The notes under the pieces: generated by a model
Database searches by the model: none
Seen by the model: only the letters and a program-made list of their open reading frames with translations
Told to the model about the DNA's origin: nothing
Translations under genes and position numbers: made by a program
Shown here: piece by piece, positions 9,049 to 20,169 of the stretch
Numbering within the stretch: position 1 is the first letter of the stretch
How the letters are laid out: each line of letters begins with the position of its first letter
Assembly (NCBI GenBank): GCA_018136815.1
Contig: CM030940.1
Coordinates: forward strand, 1,556,213 to 1,620,212
DNA from: Isochrysis galbana
Taxonomy: Eukaryota > Haptophyta > Isochrysidales > Isochrysidaceae
Direction of reading: 5' to 3'
Length of the DNA: 64,000 nt

Positions 9049-10531
9049 ATGGCGTCGAGCAGCAGCCGGTCGCCCGCGGCGGCCGGCTCTCCTCTTGGCA
9101 CTCCGCCGTCGCTCTCGAGGCAGAGTTCCAGGGCACTACGGGTAGGGGCTGAGCTCTCGCCGCAGGTACATCCCAACCCTCTCTTGCTCGCTCTGGCTCT
9201 TCGAGCCCCTTCCGCCCATCTTTCTCTTCCCCTCCCTTCCCCTCTCTTGCCCTCCCTCCCCTCCCTCCGCCGCCTCCGCTTCCTCCCCTCCCTCCGCTCT
9301 CATCCGCCTCGCGTCCCTCTGCTCCCCTTGGCTCGCAGGAGTACATGGAGAAGCATGACCTGCTGCTGTACTTGCAGGACGTCACCTCACTGCTGCTGCA
9401 GGCGCGCCCCCTGCTCGAAGCGGGCTGCTGCGGCTCACGTCGATTGCTAGTGAGATGGGACGCCCAATCAATCTCACGTGCCCATCTAAGTGACGTCCCG
9501 GATGTGTGTGTGGACCCGATCGGCGTAGGTGCGGACGGAGCGCCCTATTGAGTTCATCGCGGACTACTTCTCGTCCATCATGGCAGGAGCACATGTTATC
9601 ATGCGCGACTTTCAATACGTCAACGCCAGTGAAAGGAATCGTTGGGCATTCGTGCGTTTGAGCCTCGAGTCGTTTGCCGAATTCCTGTCGGATAGCCCCA
9701 TCACCTCTATTGAGCTCGCCAACCTCTTGAGAATGCTGTGTCCCGATTTCCCGCTAGAGCTGGTGGAGAACACCGCCTTGCTTTGCGGTGAGAGCGATGA
9801 ACATCCATTTCACACATTCCTCGATGCGACGCTGATGCGATTCTACTACGCTGAGTTCTTTGTGAGTAGACGGCGCCTCTGCTGCGGGCTCTCGAGCGTG
9901 CCTTGGTTCCTAGATGCAAGCGCAACAAATCAAGAGCCATCAGTCCCCTGACGCTCCCATGACGCATTGTCTACAGGACCGCACTGCAGAAGTCTTCTCT
10001 ACTTGCGATACGCGCTCGACAGGTTCGGTCAATCGCAACGTTCTTCTCCTCACGCTTCGCCAGATGGCTCGGCGAACAACTTGTACTTGTCCACCAAAGT
10101 ATATTTTTGACCAAGTTTTCGATGACGTGAGCAAGTTGGGCTCATTTGAGGGTATTGGGCAGCCTTCTGACGTCCAGCTTCTCGAGATGCAATCAGCATT
10201 GCTCCGTGCGCCAGCTATGTGCGTACACGATTCCACAAGACCCTCTCTTCACAAGACGCAAGCCTTGGTTATTCGGCCGGGTTTCTTCTAATAGTCCCTC
10301 GCAACCTCTTTCAGGTATGAAAAACTCAACAGCATTGGTGACCCGATGGCTGGTAGCCTGATTTCCACACCGATCCGCTACAAGCCACCTGCTGGCGGTG
10401 CAGCCAACCTGAAAGCTGATCAGCGTGAGGCGCACACATCTCCCGGAACACCGACGGGAAAGGGAGCACGCAAACCCACGCCGGTCAAGCAGATGGCGAC
10501 GATGAGAAAGCTTTCTGTGACAAAGCGCTGA
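9049..10531 (+). CDS. RIIa (dimerization/docking) domain protein, tubulin polyglutamylase subunit 1-like
   Basis: Five proposed exons: 9049-9165, 9339-9380 (or longer), 9529-9861, 9977-10218 and 10315-10531. Exon 2 starts EYMEKHDLLLYLQDVTSLLL and exon 3 continues RTERPIEFIADYFSSI. Together they make the RIIa fold, a two-helix dimer that docks on anchoring proteins and is common in axonemal and tubulin-modifying complexes. Layout (RIIa near the N-terminus, then about 200 mostly helical residues) recalls TPGS1, but that assignment is tentative. The C-terminus is basic and Pro/Thr-rich (KGARKPTPVKQMATMRK). Joining exons 2 and 3 without disrupting the RIIa helix needs a GC-AG intron with donor CAG|GCGCGC at 9381; a standard GT donor near 9451 would insert about 24 residues. 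Phases of the other introns agree. Confidence 0.7.
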
Positions 10532-11105
10532 TCGGGCTTTGACAGCCCTTGGTGAGATTTTGTTTTTTTGGAGGACCGCGATTATGTAGCCACAGAATCA
10601 GAGTATCTTCCCTCACATTTGTCTTGCTGTCTTGTCCATTCTGAAGTTTCAGTTTTTGATTGCACTTTGCTTATGGGGACGACACGGCACGTGCACGGAG
10701 AGCAAGCGACAAGCGAGCACACACGGCCACGCACCGCATTGCGGAAGACGAGATCCAGTTGAGTTATTCATCGTCGAATCCCATTGTGTCGTTCTGCTAT
10801 TAGGGCTTGGGTGGCTGGGCAGTATCTGAGTTGCCATAGCCGTATGAGATCGGAATGGGTCAGAGAAGCTAGAGGAGCCCTCTGGGCGTTGCATCCCGCC
10901 TCACCTCATCCTCGGTGAAGCGTGCGGCAGCCGGCCTATAATGAGCACAATCGCACGAGCAACATATCAAAATAAAACTAAGCTCAAGCGCAGAGTGGCC
11001 ATCGCGATAGCTTGCAATCATAGGTACCTGACGCCAATTTCTGCCATATCAGCTGCCTTCCGTCCACGATCCAAGAAGGCTTACAGAGGGCCTTTCGCTG
11101 CTACC
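10532..11105. other. Intergenic, nothing recognised
   Basis: 3' flank of the RIIa gene. Only short, non-protein-like frames are present. Confidence 0.4.
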
Positions 11106-11310
11106 AAAAAAAAAAGATCTGGATCTGAAGATTCAAGGCTACACACCTATCGCTAATCAGGTACATTCTACCCTCACCCGTCATCGCCCTTCTCTCCCGT
11201 CGCCCCGTATCCTCGCCTTCCCCCCCTCTTTCCTTTTTGTTTGGTGTCGGGGGTGCGGCCCTGGTACACTACCACGGGCCCGGTTTCGGATGCGTGTTTC
11301 AGGAAGGCCT
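11106..11310 (-). mobile_element. 3' end of retroelement family 1 with T-tail
   Basis: On the minus strand this is the family-1 3' non-coding region ending in oligo-T (A run at 11106-11115 on the plus strand). The plus-strand words GGCTACACACCT, GGTGTCGGGGGTGCGGCCCT and GGGCCCGG(T/C)TTCGG match 45485-45660 in the intact copy in the same order. It is 5'-truncated near 11310, as expected for target-primed reverse transcription. Confidence 0.75.
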
Positions 11311-11797
11311 TTTTAACCCCTGACAGAAAGATGCCATCTATTGTTGCAAGCTTTGCTGATGCAAACCATCTCAATCTTGATGGCAAGCTTTGCTGATGTG
11401 GCCAACAATCTATGACCAAGCCTTTCGGGCGCGCAGCGCCCGAGCGCTACTATAGGCGCGCGGCGCGAGCAGCACATACGGACGGCGGTATAGCTCGCCG
11501 GCGTCGCCGGCCGACCGTTGCTATCTCTCATTGATAAATGTATAAAGTGTTGAATACTTACACACAACAAGACGTGCTGCAATTAGCCCACTCCCTTATC
11601 CCTTGCCACATATCCCCGAGCCTGGTGTGCCCTGTACTCATTGCCGCCTCGACAGCGGTGGCGTGCGCGGAGGCAGGCAACAAAATGGCTGTCGCTGTTG
11701 GGGGAGTGGTCATTCATTGCTTTCTTAATGCTGCTCAAAATCCGACAAGAGAAACAAAAATGCAACATCAGCGCGGCAGGTAACGCTAAAAAAAAGG
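11311..11797. other. Intergenic, nothing recognised
   Basis: GC-rich inverted words (GGGCGCGCAGCGCCC near 11429) occur. No gene was recognised. Confidence 0.35.
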
Positions 11798-13490
11798 GTA
11801 CTGGCGTGTATCTCGGCACGCGGACGTTAGCGTTGAATCCGGGGGCGTGGCCGATTTCGACGCGGTGCGCGCGAACAGCTTCGGCGATTGGCGTAGCTGC
11901 AAGGGTCTCATCTGTCGATATGGTGCCTGGTGGGTCATACCATACAACTGGATCAACCCCAAACAGCCGTGTCATTTGTCGATATGGTGCCTGGTGGGCC
12001 ATACCATACGACTGGATCAACACCAAACAGCCGGCAGCGCGCTCGGTGACCGCTCAAAGCTGGGTACTCGCGCGTATCTCGGCACCGGCGGACGTGAGCG
12101 TTGAGTCCGGGGGCGTGGCCGATTTCGACGCGGTGCGCGCGGACAGTTTGGGCGATTGGCGTGGCTGCAAGGGTGTCATCTGTCGATATGGTGCTTGGTG
12201 GGTCATACCATACAACTGGATCAACCGCAAACATCCGGCGGCGCGCTCGATGACGGCTCAAAGTTGGGTACTAGTGCGTATCACGGCACCGGCGGACGTT
12301 CGCGTTGAATCCGGGGGCGTGGCCGATTTCGACGCGGTGCGCGCGGACAGTTTGGGCGATTGGCGTGGCTGCAAGGGTGTCATCTGTCGATATGGTGCCT
12401 GGTGGGTCATACCATACAACTGGATCAACCCCAAACAGCCGGCAGCGCGCTCGGTGACCGCTCAAAGCTGGGTACTAGCGCGTATCTCGGCACCGGCGGA
12501 CGCTAGCGTTGAATCCGGGGGCGTGGCCGATTTCGACGCGGTGCGCGCGGACAGTTTGGGCGATTGGCGTGGCTGCAAGGGTGTCATCTGTCGATATGGT
12601 GCCTGGTGGGTCATACCATACAACTGGATCAACCGCAAACATCCGGCGGCGCGCTCGATGACGGCTCAAAGTTGGGTACTAGTGCGTATCACGGCACCGG
12701 CGGACGTTCGCGTTGAATCCGGGGGCGTGGCTGATTTCGACGCGGTGCGCGCGGACAGTTTGGGCGATTGGCGTGGCTGCAAGGGTGTCATCTGTCGATG
12801 ATATGGTGCTTGGTGGGTCATACCATACAACTGGATCAACCGCAAACATCCGGCGGCGCGCTCGATGACGGCTCAAAGTTGGGTACTAGTGCGTATCACG
12901 GCACCGGCGGACGTTCGCGTTGAATCCGGGGGCGTGGCCGATTTCGACGCGGTGCGCGCGGACAGTTTGGGCGATTGGCGTGGCTGCAAGGGTGTCATCT
13001 GTCGATATGGTGCTTGGTGGGTCATACCATACAACTGGATCAACCGCAAACATCCGGCGGCGCGCTCGATGACGGCTCAAAGCTGGGTACTCGCGCGTAT
13101 CTCGGCACCGGCGGACGTGAGCGTTGAGTCCGGGGGCGTGGCCGATTTCGACGCGGTGCGCGCGGACAGTTTGGGCGATTGGCGTGGCTGCAAGGGTGTC
13201 ATCTGTCGATATGGTGCTTGGTGGGTCATACCATACAACTGGATCAACCGCAAACATCCGGCGGCGCGCTCGATGACGGCTCAAAGTTGGGTACTAGTGC
13301 GTATCACGGCACCGGGACGCTAGCGTTGAATCCGGGGGCGTGGCCGATTTCGACGCGGTGCGCGCGGACAGTTTGGGCGATTGGCGTAGCTGCAAGGGTG
13401 TCATCTGTCAATATGGTGCTTGGTGGGTTATACAATACAACAGGATTTACCCCAAAGTGCCGGCAGCCCGTTCAGTCTTGGTGCAAAGTC
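11798..13490. repeat. 204-bp satellite array, about eight copies
   Basis: Units begin with GGGTACT(A/C)G at about 12063, 12267, 12471, 12675, 12882, 13086 and 13290, preceded by a divergent first copy at 11798 and a 69-bp partial duplication near 11935-12010. Spacing is 204 bases except one of 207, where GAT is inserted at 12797. Two subtypes differ at fixed positions (TCTCGG...GTGAGC versus TCACGG...GTTCGC) and are mixed along the array, as expected from unequal exchange. 204 is divisible by three, so the array is open for long distances on both strands (a 386-codon plus frame at 11641-12801 and several minus frames). I regard these frames as a by-product, not genes. Confidence 0.9.
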
Positions 13491-14701
13491 GGGCCTTCTC
13501 GCCTTGCGGCAGTTGTAGCGTTTTGTGAGCGGTTGTCGTTATGAAACTCATGTACCCATTGGAGTCAATTGAAATGCGTGTTGATGATCATAAAATGTGT
13601 AGAGACGCAAATGTTGCGGACTGTGTTCGCTGGCAGCGTTCATGGCTCCGTCACTAGTTGTGATTCCCTTGCATGAAGGGCATCAGTAAAAATATACCGG
13701 AGGGGGGCCCTGATACTTTTCTACATGTGGTCTTCGGAGGCCTGAAATTGGCCATTTTTCGAAAATTTCGCCGGAGGAGCCCCCATTTTTTTTGCTCATC
13801 TCTCATACCAGAACCTATTGGGAGCTTATTTAGGCCTCCGTTTGCTCGTTACCGATGTTGCTCTCCGCACCCCCCTAGTGAGTGACCGGGCTATATAGTA
13901 TACCGTCCACACGGGGGTAGTTGCCAAAAAACAACCAAACCTGTGGTTGCACTTACTTACCATCTAAGACCTGCACTTTTGTACTATAAGGTGGGGGTCC
14001 TGCAAGTAGAACTTATAGCGTCCACCATAGGGGTAGTTGCCGAAAAAACAACCAAACTTGAGGTTGCACCCTCTCAGCATCGGACTTTAGGATTGCGCGT
14101 CGGGGCCAGAAGCGGGAGCAAAAATATCCCCCGTCCCGCAAGCAAAAAAAATAGCTCGCCGATGCACCGAAGTCATTTCAGCGCAAACTAGTTACTGGTT
14201 ACGTAGCTACAAGGCAGAGTCCCAAGCCCACGTGAACGTGAGAGCCGAGAACATTATAAGGTTTTTAAACCCAACCCCCCACACCTCTACTAAGTCGGTT
14301 CGATGAGCGGCGATGCCGCCCGGGGCGTCACCCACCGGTTGGGTGGGTAAAATGCAAGATTCAAGCAGTCCGCCGGGTCATCCGCCCTGAATCAAGATCA
14401 CGGTAATGGTATTATAACGACGTGCACGAAACATCTCAGAAATGGACCCCATCTCAGAAATCCCTTGGCAATCCTGGATTTTGGGTCGGCGTTGTCGACA
14501 TGTATCCTATAGATGAGTGATCGATGCCTCGCTTGGGCGATCCGGATGCCGGATGCACGGAATCCATCCTAGTCTCCTATGGGTGTGGTAGATGATTGAT
14601 CTCAGGCATGATTGAGCGTATCACATATACTGCCTAACTTCTCCTTCTACGCCCGCAAGATGAAAAACTTAAACGCTTCCTTCCACGGCGAGTTACGCAC
14701 A
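13491..14701. other. Intergenic with a short direct repeat
   Basis: A ~50-base word (CGTCCAC...GGGGTAGTTGCC...AAACAACCAAAC...GGTTGCAC) occurs at about 13906-13955 and again at about 14010-14062, roughly 105 bases apart. Otherwise nothing coding was recognised. Confidence 0.5.
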
Positions 14702-16935
14702 TCAACGCCTCCGCGAAAGCGGCTCACTCGATAGTTTGGTCAACGAGCTGAGAAGTGTTGCGGGCCCCTCGCGCGGAATGAAGGCCTCTTGTCTCGCGCG
14801 AAGGTCGGCGTCCATCGTGCGGCCTATGGATGCATTCGCGCAGTTGCAAGAGCTCCCATTTTTACTCACGCCCACTGCGCGGGGCGGCGACTGTGTCCTT
14901 GAAGATGAACACACCACGTGCCCTGGGGCAAGATGGCCATTCCGCGACGCATCCACGGACCCGCTCACGCCGCCCGGAATGTATGCCGTCGCCGCAGTAT
15001 NNNNNNNNNNNNNNNNNNNNNNNNNNNNNNNNNNNNNNNNNNNNNNNNNNNNNNNNNNNNNNNNNNNNNNNNNNNNNNNNNNNNNNNNNNNNNNNNNNNN
15101 GAGTTGTGGGAGAAGGGCTGTGGTTACATGACCCCGGCACCACAGATTCCGCAGGCTGAGCAGTATAACCTACCGGGGCCACGACTGCAACTTCTGGTAC
15201 GGAAGGAAGTGCATTCATCGTGTTAGCTGAATCGAGGGCCCAAGGCGCTCCACCCAATGGCGCAGCGTTAGTCCAGCTTGCAGTTCCCTCTTGACACATC
15301 TCTGTAGCAGGCGCTACGATGTACTGGCCCGCCGCTGCAGCAGAAAGCAAAGCACCCGAGGCCGGCGCCGCAGGCTTTCCTATAGATGGCATTGCCGAGA
15401 CGTCCGGATACACGAGCCGCTGAGGGACAGGAGGAGTCTCCGGCGGCGCGATGAGCTGCACCAATTGTGCACTTCCCCCTCCACCTGAAAGCTGACGCAA
15501 AATTTCCTGAGAATGTGGGACATACGAGTATGAGTAAGATTCAGCTGAAGCCAATGACATGCAATGATAGGTGTTTCTCCGGCAGGGTAAGATACTGCAC
15601 CTGCTTGCTGGCTATGGCCATCTTAAGCATTTCAGTTAAGTCGGACCGCAAGCCCTGCGCTGGAGCACAACGGTCGGGTGACCCTCTCCAGTCCCAATTC
15701 GTCTCGCTGCGCGACAGGGGTGCCGAACAGCATGTTCCCGTGCCCCTTGCGGACTGCATCTCTGGAGAGACCGTCCTTGGGCGAATTGCTGTAGGCGCCC
15801 CGCCAGCAGAGCTCGAGGGGCCGAAAATCATGGAGGCAGCCGCCGGCGAGCGCCTCAGCTGAGCGTCTAGAGGAGGCTTTCGCGTGGGGGTGCGGCGAGT
15901 GCTTTGCGTTAGTCCCGTCCCAGCGCCGCGCTGTCCGCTTCCTGCCGACTGCCCGCTGCTTTTGGTCGCTTGCTTCTGCGTGCCCGATTGCCGGACCAAG
16001 ATTGGGGTTGATGCTGAACCTTGGCTCGATCGATTGCGGGCATAAAGCGACGACAGGTCCCTGAGGCCGCCGTAGGATGTTCCCGTGGATCGAGCCAGCT
16101 CTGTGCGGGACGCCACGCTTGGGATGTTGCCACCGTTGGCATCGCCATACAAGCCGCCCGAAGCGCCGCCGGCACTAGTCTGAGCTCCCAACGACGGCGC
16201 AGCTACCCCGCTTGAGACCGCTGATTGTCTCGTGACGCACGAGCGCGGAGTCTTTTGGCCGTCGAGTACAAGCAACCCTGGCAATGTGGCAACGACCGCA
16301 GCACGAAATGAGTCGAGCCGCGTCACTGGATTTCCTGATAGCGATAGCGTTCGCAGTCTTGAGTTGAGAGCAAGTAGCCGCACCTCCTCCACCTGCGATA
16401 TGTAGTTGTGGCGCAAGTCGAGTAACTCGAGGAATTTGAGTGGAGCGAGGCCGTCGAGTGTGTCGATGCGGTTTCCGGCGACGAGGAGCACCTGCAGTTG
16501 AGCCAAGTTGGCGAGTGGCGTAAGCGAGGTCACCAGGTTGTACCCCAGGTTGAGCTCGACGAGCGAAGTGAGCGTTCCGAGTGGGCCGGCGTCCTCAAGC
16601 CTATTGTAGCCCAGGTTGAGGTGGAGGAGGGTGTTTGCAAGGCCTGGTGGGGCGGCGACGATGTTGTTGTGGGCCAGGTCGAGTGAAATGAGCGAGATGA
16701 AGGCGACCACCCCGTCCACCTCCTCGAGCTCGTTCTCAGCGAGGTCGAGGTGGCTAACTTCGAGTGGAGTGACGCCTGGCTCGTGCTCACCACCCGCTGT
16801 GCGGAGGGCCTCGCCCACGTCTTCGAGCGAGCGGAGCTCGCACGCGCGGAAGGAGACGGACAGGCCGTGATCCTGCCAGCGCGGCCCTATCGGCCCACGC
16901 CCGCCACTGCTCTCCCCCTTCGCCCCGCCAGACAT
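14702..16935 (-). CDS. SDS22-type leucine-rich-repeat protein (contains assembly gap)
   Basis: Exon 1 runs from 16935 to 15601 and exon 2 from 15506 into the gap at 15100. The likely C-terminus resumes beyond the gap and stops at 14702. The 94-base intron (15600-15507) has donor CAG|GTGCAG and acceptor TCTCAG|GAA, phase 0. Residues ~60-230 hold about six repeats of the 22-residue LxxLxLxxN type (HLDLAENELEEVDG, SLDLAHNNIVAAPPG, HLNLGYNRLEDAGP, ELNLGYNLVTSLTP, LLDLRHNYISQVEEV), closed by a cap (LSLSGNPVTRLDSFRAAVVA). The rest is Ser/Gly/Ala-rich, low complexity and probably disordered. Such proteins are binding scaffolds, often at cilia or phosphatases; the partner cannot be told. Frame continuity across the gap is assumed. 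Confidence 0.75.
15001..15100. other. Assembly gap (100 N)
   Basis: A run of exactly 100 undetermined bases, a placeholder length, so the true distance is unknown. It falls inside the LRR protein gene. Confidence 0.99.
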
Positions 16936-17503
16936 CCCCTCTCCACTTGGGCAGAGAAGCGGATGGCAAGAGAGCCGAGCCTAAGAGGCCAAGGGAGGGA
17001 AGAGAACGAGCACCGAGCCGAGCAGACGGAGGCAGGGAGGAGACCAGGGGGGGGAGGCAGACAGGTGGCGGGAGGCCGATGAAGGGGACAGGAAGAGAGA
17101 GGGAGAGGAAGGAGGAGAGAAAGAGATAGAGAAGGGCAAGGGGGCGGGAGGGGAGAGAGGCAAGCGACGCGCGACGGCCGCTGCAGCCGGTAGAACGCGA
17201 GGAAAGAGGAGAGACATATATACTGGTAGAATTATAGTACTCCCACTGCTATCTACTATGTAGAGTAGTGGTAGAGTAGAGAGTCGGAAGGAAGAGCTAG
17301 GGCGGTCCAACAGTGGCTTTTTAACCAATAGTAAGGGTTGGGCTGATTTTTTGACCGTGGCGCGATGCTCAATAAAAACCTCCAGTGGGGGCCACCTGCC
17401 GCCACGAAAATCTTACCCAGGAAATGGAAATGGTACGATTTGCGATTTGCCCCCCCTCCCTCGGCCCCCCCCTCCTCCCCCCTCCCCCTCCGTCACGCGC
17501 TCA
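16936..17503. other. 5' flank of the LRR gene, purine-rich, nothing recognised
   Basis: GA-rich low-complexity sequence up to about 17215. The last eight bases before the next element (17504-17511) belong to a target-site duplication. Confidence 0.4.
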
Positions 17504-17511
17504 CGCTCTAC

Positions 17512-17733
17512 CCTAGATGTGAAACACGAAACACGGAAGGGGGGGGGCTCCAAACACAAACACAGCAAATACAGCCTGTTTTTGGCTTTTCTAGAAACAC
17601 GGGAACCTTGCAAACACGGCATGTTGCTAGGGAGGGCGTTTGAATCATGGTGAAAACGGGTTGTTTTTGGCCTCCTCTGTACAAACACGGTAAACCCGTG
17701 TTTGTGTTTACTGTTTACTGTTTACCATGTAGG
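17512..17733. mobile_element. hAT-like MITE, copy 1 (222 bp)
   Basis: Begins CCTAGATGTGAAACAC and ends GTTTACCATGTAGG, imperfect terminal inverted repeats matching the ends of the MITE at 51591-51783. It is flanked on both sides by the exact 8-bp direct repeat CGCTCTAC (17504-17511 and 17734-17741), the duplication length typical of hAT transposons. The interior has repeated AAACACGG words and no coding capacity. Confidence 0.8.
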
Positions 17734-17741
17734 CGCTCTAC

Positions 17742-18329
17742 CCGTGAAGAATTTGCGGTCGCGCGTCGCGCCCGCGGCCCGCGGGGGACGAACCCTACAC
17801 CCTACCAACCTAGATGTGCCTGAGCTTCACCGTGTAGCCGCACGGCGAAGGACCTCAAGATAAGAGTTGTGGAAATCGTGTCATCTACATCTAGCTAGCA
17901 TCTAGGATGAATGAGAATGATAAATGCGACAGGGGGAAGGGAAAGAGGAAAGAGGCGGAGAGAAGGGAAGTAATAATAATATATGTATCTGAGCGTTAGT
18001 ACCACTACTGCCACTAGCCCGGTACTATCACGACGGCGCTAGAGGAAAGGAGGGAACCGGCGAACGCGGGAGACTCTCGGACCCTCTCTGGCCAAGGGAA
18101 CAAGGGAACGCCGCGAAGACATGAGAGAACGGAAGGAAGGGATCCGGCTGCGAGTCGTACGCGCGGGAACTCGGGCGGGAGGAGAGGGGAGGAGCGGGGT
18201 GTGGGGGAGACACGCTCTAAAGATAGAGCGCGCGGCGGGAGAGGGGAGGGAGGCAGGACGCGGGAAAGTAGGCACGCTCTAAGTAAGGGTAGGGCGTGCG
18301 GCGTGGTGCGGCTCCCTTTATCCACGACA
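17742..18329. other. Intergenic; minus-strand repeat tail at 17985-18035
   Basis: The words GTTAGTACCACTACTGCCACTAGCCCGGTACTATCACGACG (about 17994-18034, broken by few differences) are the reverse complement of the 3' tail of the ~940-bp element. The remainder is GA-rich and not coding. Confidence 0.45.
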
Positions 18330-18802
18330 CAACCCAAGAAAAGAATTGATATAGGCGACTTGAGACCCGTATTTCACATAAGCGACAAGGGTGGGCTTAT
18401 ACCCAGCGAGGAGCTAGTGGAGCTAGCCACCAAGCTGAAGATCGCGCACGCTGTCGAAGTGACCAAGGAGCGAAGCAACTGAAACGAATAAACTACAGAT
18501 GCAACGAGCAAGGGAGGGCGCCACTAGAGGCACTGAGATCTAGACGGGACCCAACCACCAAACCGAGGCTGGGAGGACACGACATACGACAGTAAGAGAC
18601 CAAAAGGCCTGCCTGGACCCCACACTCCGAACCAGGCCTCAGGTAGTGCACCGAGGCCGGACCCCGGAAACCAAACAAAGAAAAAGGAATGAAGGGGGGC
18701 AGGGGAAGAGGTGGAGGGAGGGAAGATGAGGGCGATGCAAGTAGCGATGGATAATCCTGTAGCCAGTAGGTGTGTAGCCCTGAATCTTAAGATTTTTTTT
18801 TA
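18330..18802 (+). mobile_element. 3' end of retroelement family 1 with T-tail
   Basis: The frame at 18330-18482 reads PKKRIDIGDLRPVF, EELVELATKLKIAHAVEV and stops. It matches the C-terminus of the intact frame (PKKRIDLADIRPLY, AELVSLAEKLGIEHQIAR). The non-coding 3' region follows (CCAGGCCTCAGGTAGTGCAC..., GTGTGTAGCCCTGAATCTTAAGAT) and ends in oligo-T at 18793-18802. It is 5'-truncated just before the C-terminal peptide. Confidence 0.85.
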
Positions 18803-19104
18803 CGTCGGGCCACTCACCAGGAAAAAGCACCGAGGGGCGAGGGGGGGGGAGGGTCCTGTTTGCTTGGCGACTGGCGACCAGGGATGGGGGGGAGTCAGCT
18901 CGAGGGCAAGCCCAATCTGGGCGTGGGAGTGCGAATCGCGGCCCGCGCCCACGAGGGGTCTGGGCCAGAATGATGAAACCCCAGCCCCTGCCCTGAGGGC
19001 AGGGGCTGGGGTTGATTGTACGGGCCCACCCCGTGGGGTGTCCGCGATGGAGAGAGGGGGGCGCGAGGCCCCCCTTGACCCCCACTTATAAAAGTAGGTT
19101 CGAG
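18803..19104 (-). mobile_element. Internally deleted copy of the ~940-bp element
   Basis: On the minus strand it begins AACCTACTTTTATAAGTGG (ending at 19100 on the plus strand) and follows the ~940-bp element through the CCCCAGCCCCTGCCCT inverted-repeat region. It then jumps to the later GGTGCTTTTTCCTGG region and is cut off. It lies between two family-1 3' ends. Confidence 0.75.
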
Positions 19105-19191
19105 AGAAGGGAAGTAAGGGCGGTGTCGGATGGAAGGTAGAGGATACCAGTCTAGCAGTAGGTGTTCGCCCTGAATCTTCAGTTTTTTTTT
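19105..19191 (+). mobile_element. Short 3' end of retroelement family 1 with T-tail
   Basis: GGAAGTAAGGGCGGTGT, CAGTAGGTGTTCGCCCTGAATCTTCAG and then T9 at 19183-19191 match the last ~90 bases of the family-1 3' region. Severely 5'-truncated. Confidence 0.75.
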
Positions 19192-19407
19192 CATTTGTTT
19201 TATTCTCAATATGAGCTAATGTAATTAATGCGCAATGCGCGCCCTGCCCGCCGATATGAGTGTGTTCGTGTTTGGTCATTGGACGGTGCGCCATACTAAA
19301 AGGAATCGTGGGGCGAAATCAGATGGACATGGCTCATGGAACCTAGCTAGCGACTCCGATTCCGATTCGCCCGCCAGCGTGAACGCCTCCTTTGCGTAGA
19401 TACCATA

Positions 19408-20169
19408 TTATATTCGCAACAACTTCAAGCTGCCGCTTTGTGTGCCATCAGCAGCACCGTCGTTGCTGGTAGCAGCGGCGTCAGATCCGGCATCAAGTGC
19501 GCCTCCCTGCGTGCTTGCGTGTCCGAGCCTGCCCTGCACGAGAGTGTAGAGAAGTAGCAGTACAAGAAAGCCGAGGAGGACTATCATAACCCACATGATA
19601 GCCCGGTTCTGCCATGCCCGCCGGCCAATAGCGGTGATGACACGCCGCGAGCGCTCGAGCCGCTCGCTCGCTCCTCGCAGATTACCGATGGAATGCATCA
19701 ATGTCTGGCGCTGCGCCGAGAGATCGTTCATGATGGAGGCCCCGATCTCCTCCGTCTCAGCAATTGTCCGCTGTGCATCACGCAGCTTTTGCGTGCCGGC
19801 CCGTGTTCGCTCGCTGTTGGCGAGCAGTCTTGCATGCTGCTCCTCTCGCTCTGCGCGCTCCTCGGGCCTGCAGCCGAGCAGTTCATTGCGTGGAAGGGCG
19901 ACGATTGCACGCTTGAGCTGCGCGGCCAGCGTGCTCGCGCTCGCCTTGTGGGCCCTGGCGCGTGAAAGCATCTGCTGGCGCTCGTGCTTCGGTGCCGAGC
20001 CGGCTTCGAGCTCCATCTGCTCGACGAGCTCACGGACGGAGGTGAGGTCGAGTTCGGCGCGCTCGATCGAGGCACGCCGCGCGTCGCCGATCGCGTCGTC
20101 CAGCGCCCCCACCCGCGCACGCAGCGCCTCGAGCAGCTGCTCGCACTCCTGCTCGTACCCCGCGAACAT
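19408..20169 (-). CDS. VTI1: Vti1-type Qb-SNARE
   Basis: A membrane-fusion protein of the trans-Golgi, endosomal and vacuolar pathway, 253 residues, no intron seen. It starts MFAGYEQECEQLLEALRARV, like other Vti1 proteins (an FxxYExE start of the N-terminal three-helix domain). The SNARE helix spans about residues 130-190 (IGASIMNDLSAQRQTLMHSI), with the Gln of SAQRQ at the expected ionic zero layer. One C-terminal membrane span follows (AIMWVMIVLLGFLVLLLLY). Vti1 normally ends within a few residues of the membrane anchor; here about 40 further residues, Ala/Gly/Asp/Ser-rich, would lie in the lumen. The next gene on this strand is 2.5 kb away, so the gene stands alone. Confidence 0.88.
   Translation of the reverse strand: MFAGYEQECEQLLEALRARVGALDDAIGDARRASIERAELDLTSVRELVEQMELEAGSAPKHERQQMLSRARAHKASASTLAAQLKRAIVALPRNELLGCRPEERAEREEQHARLLANSERTRAGTQKLRDAQRTIAETEEIGASIMNDLSAQRQTLMHSIGNLRGASERLERSRRVITAIGRRAWQNRAIMWVMIVLLGFLVLLLLYTLVQGRLGHASTQGGALDAGSDAAATSNDGAADGTQSGSLKLLRI

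Noticed and set aside
11641-12801. 386-codon open frame across the 204-bp repeat as a gene
   Set aside because: Its length comes only from the repeat period being a multiple of three. Minus-strand frames are open as well, and copies just outside carry frame-breaking insertions and deletions.
11798-13490. CRISPR array
   Set aside because: Units are 204 bp with no short-repeat/spacer alternation, and the window is eukaryotic.
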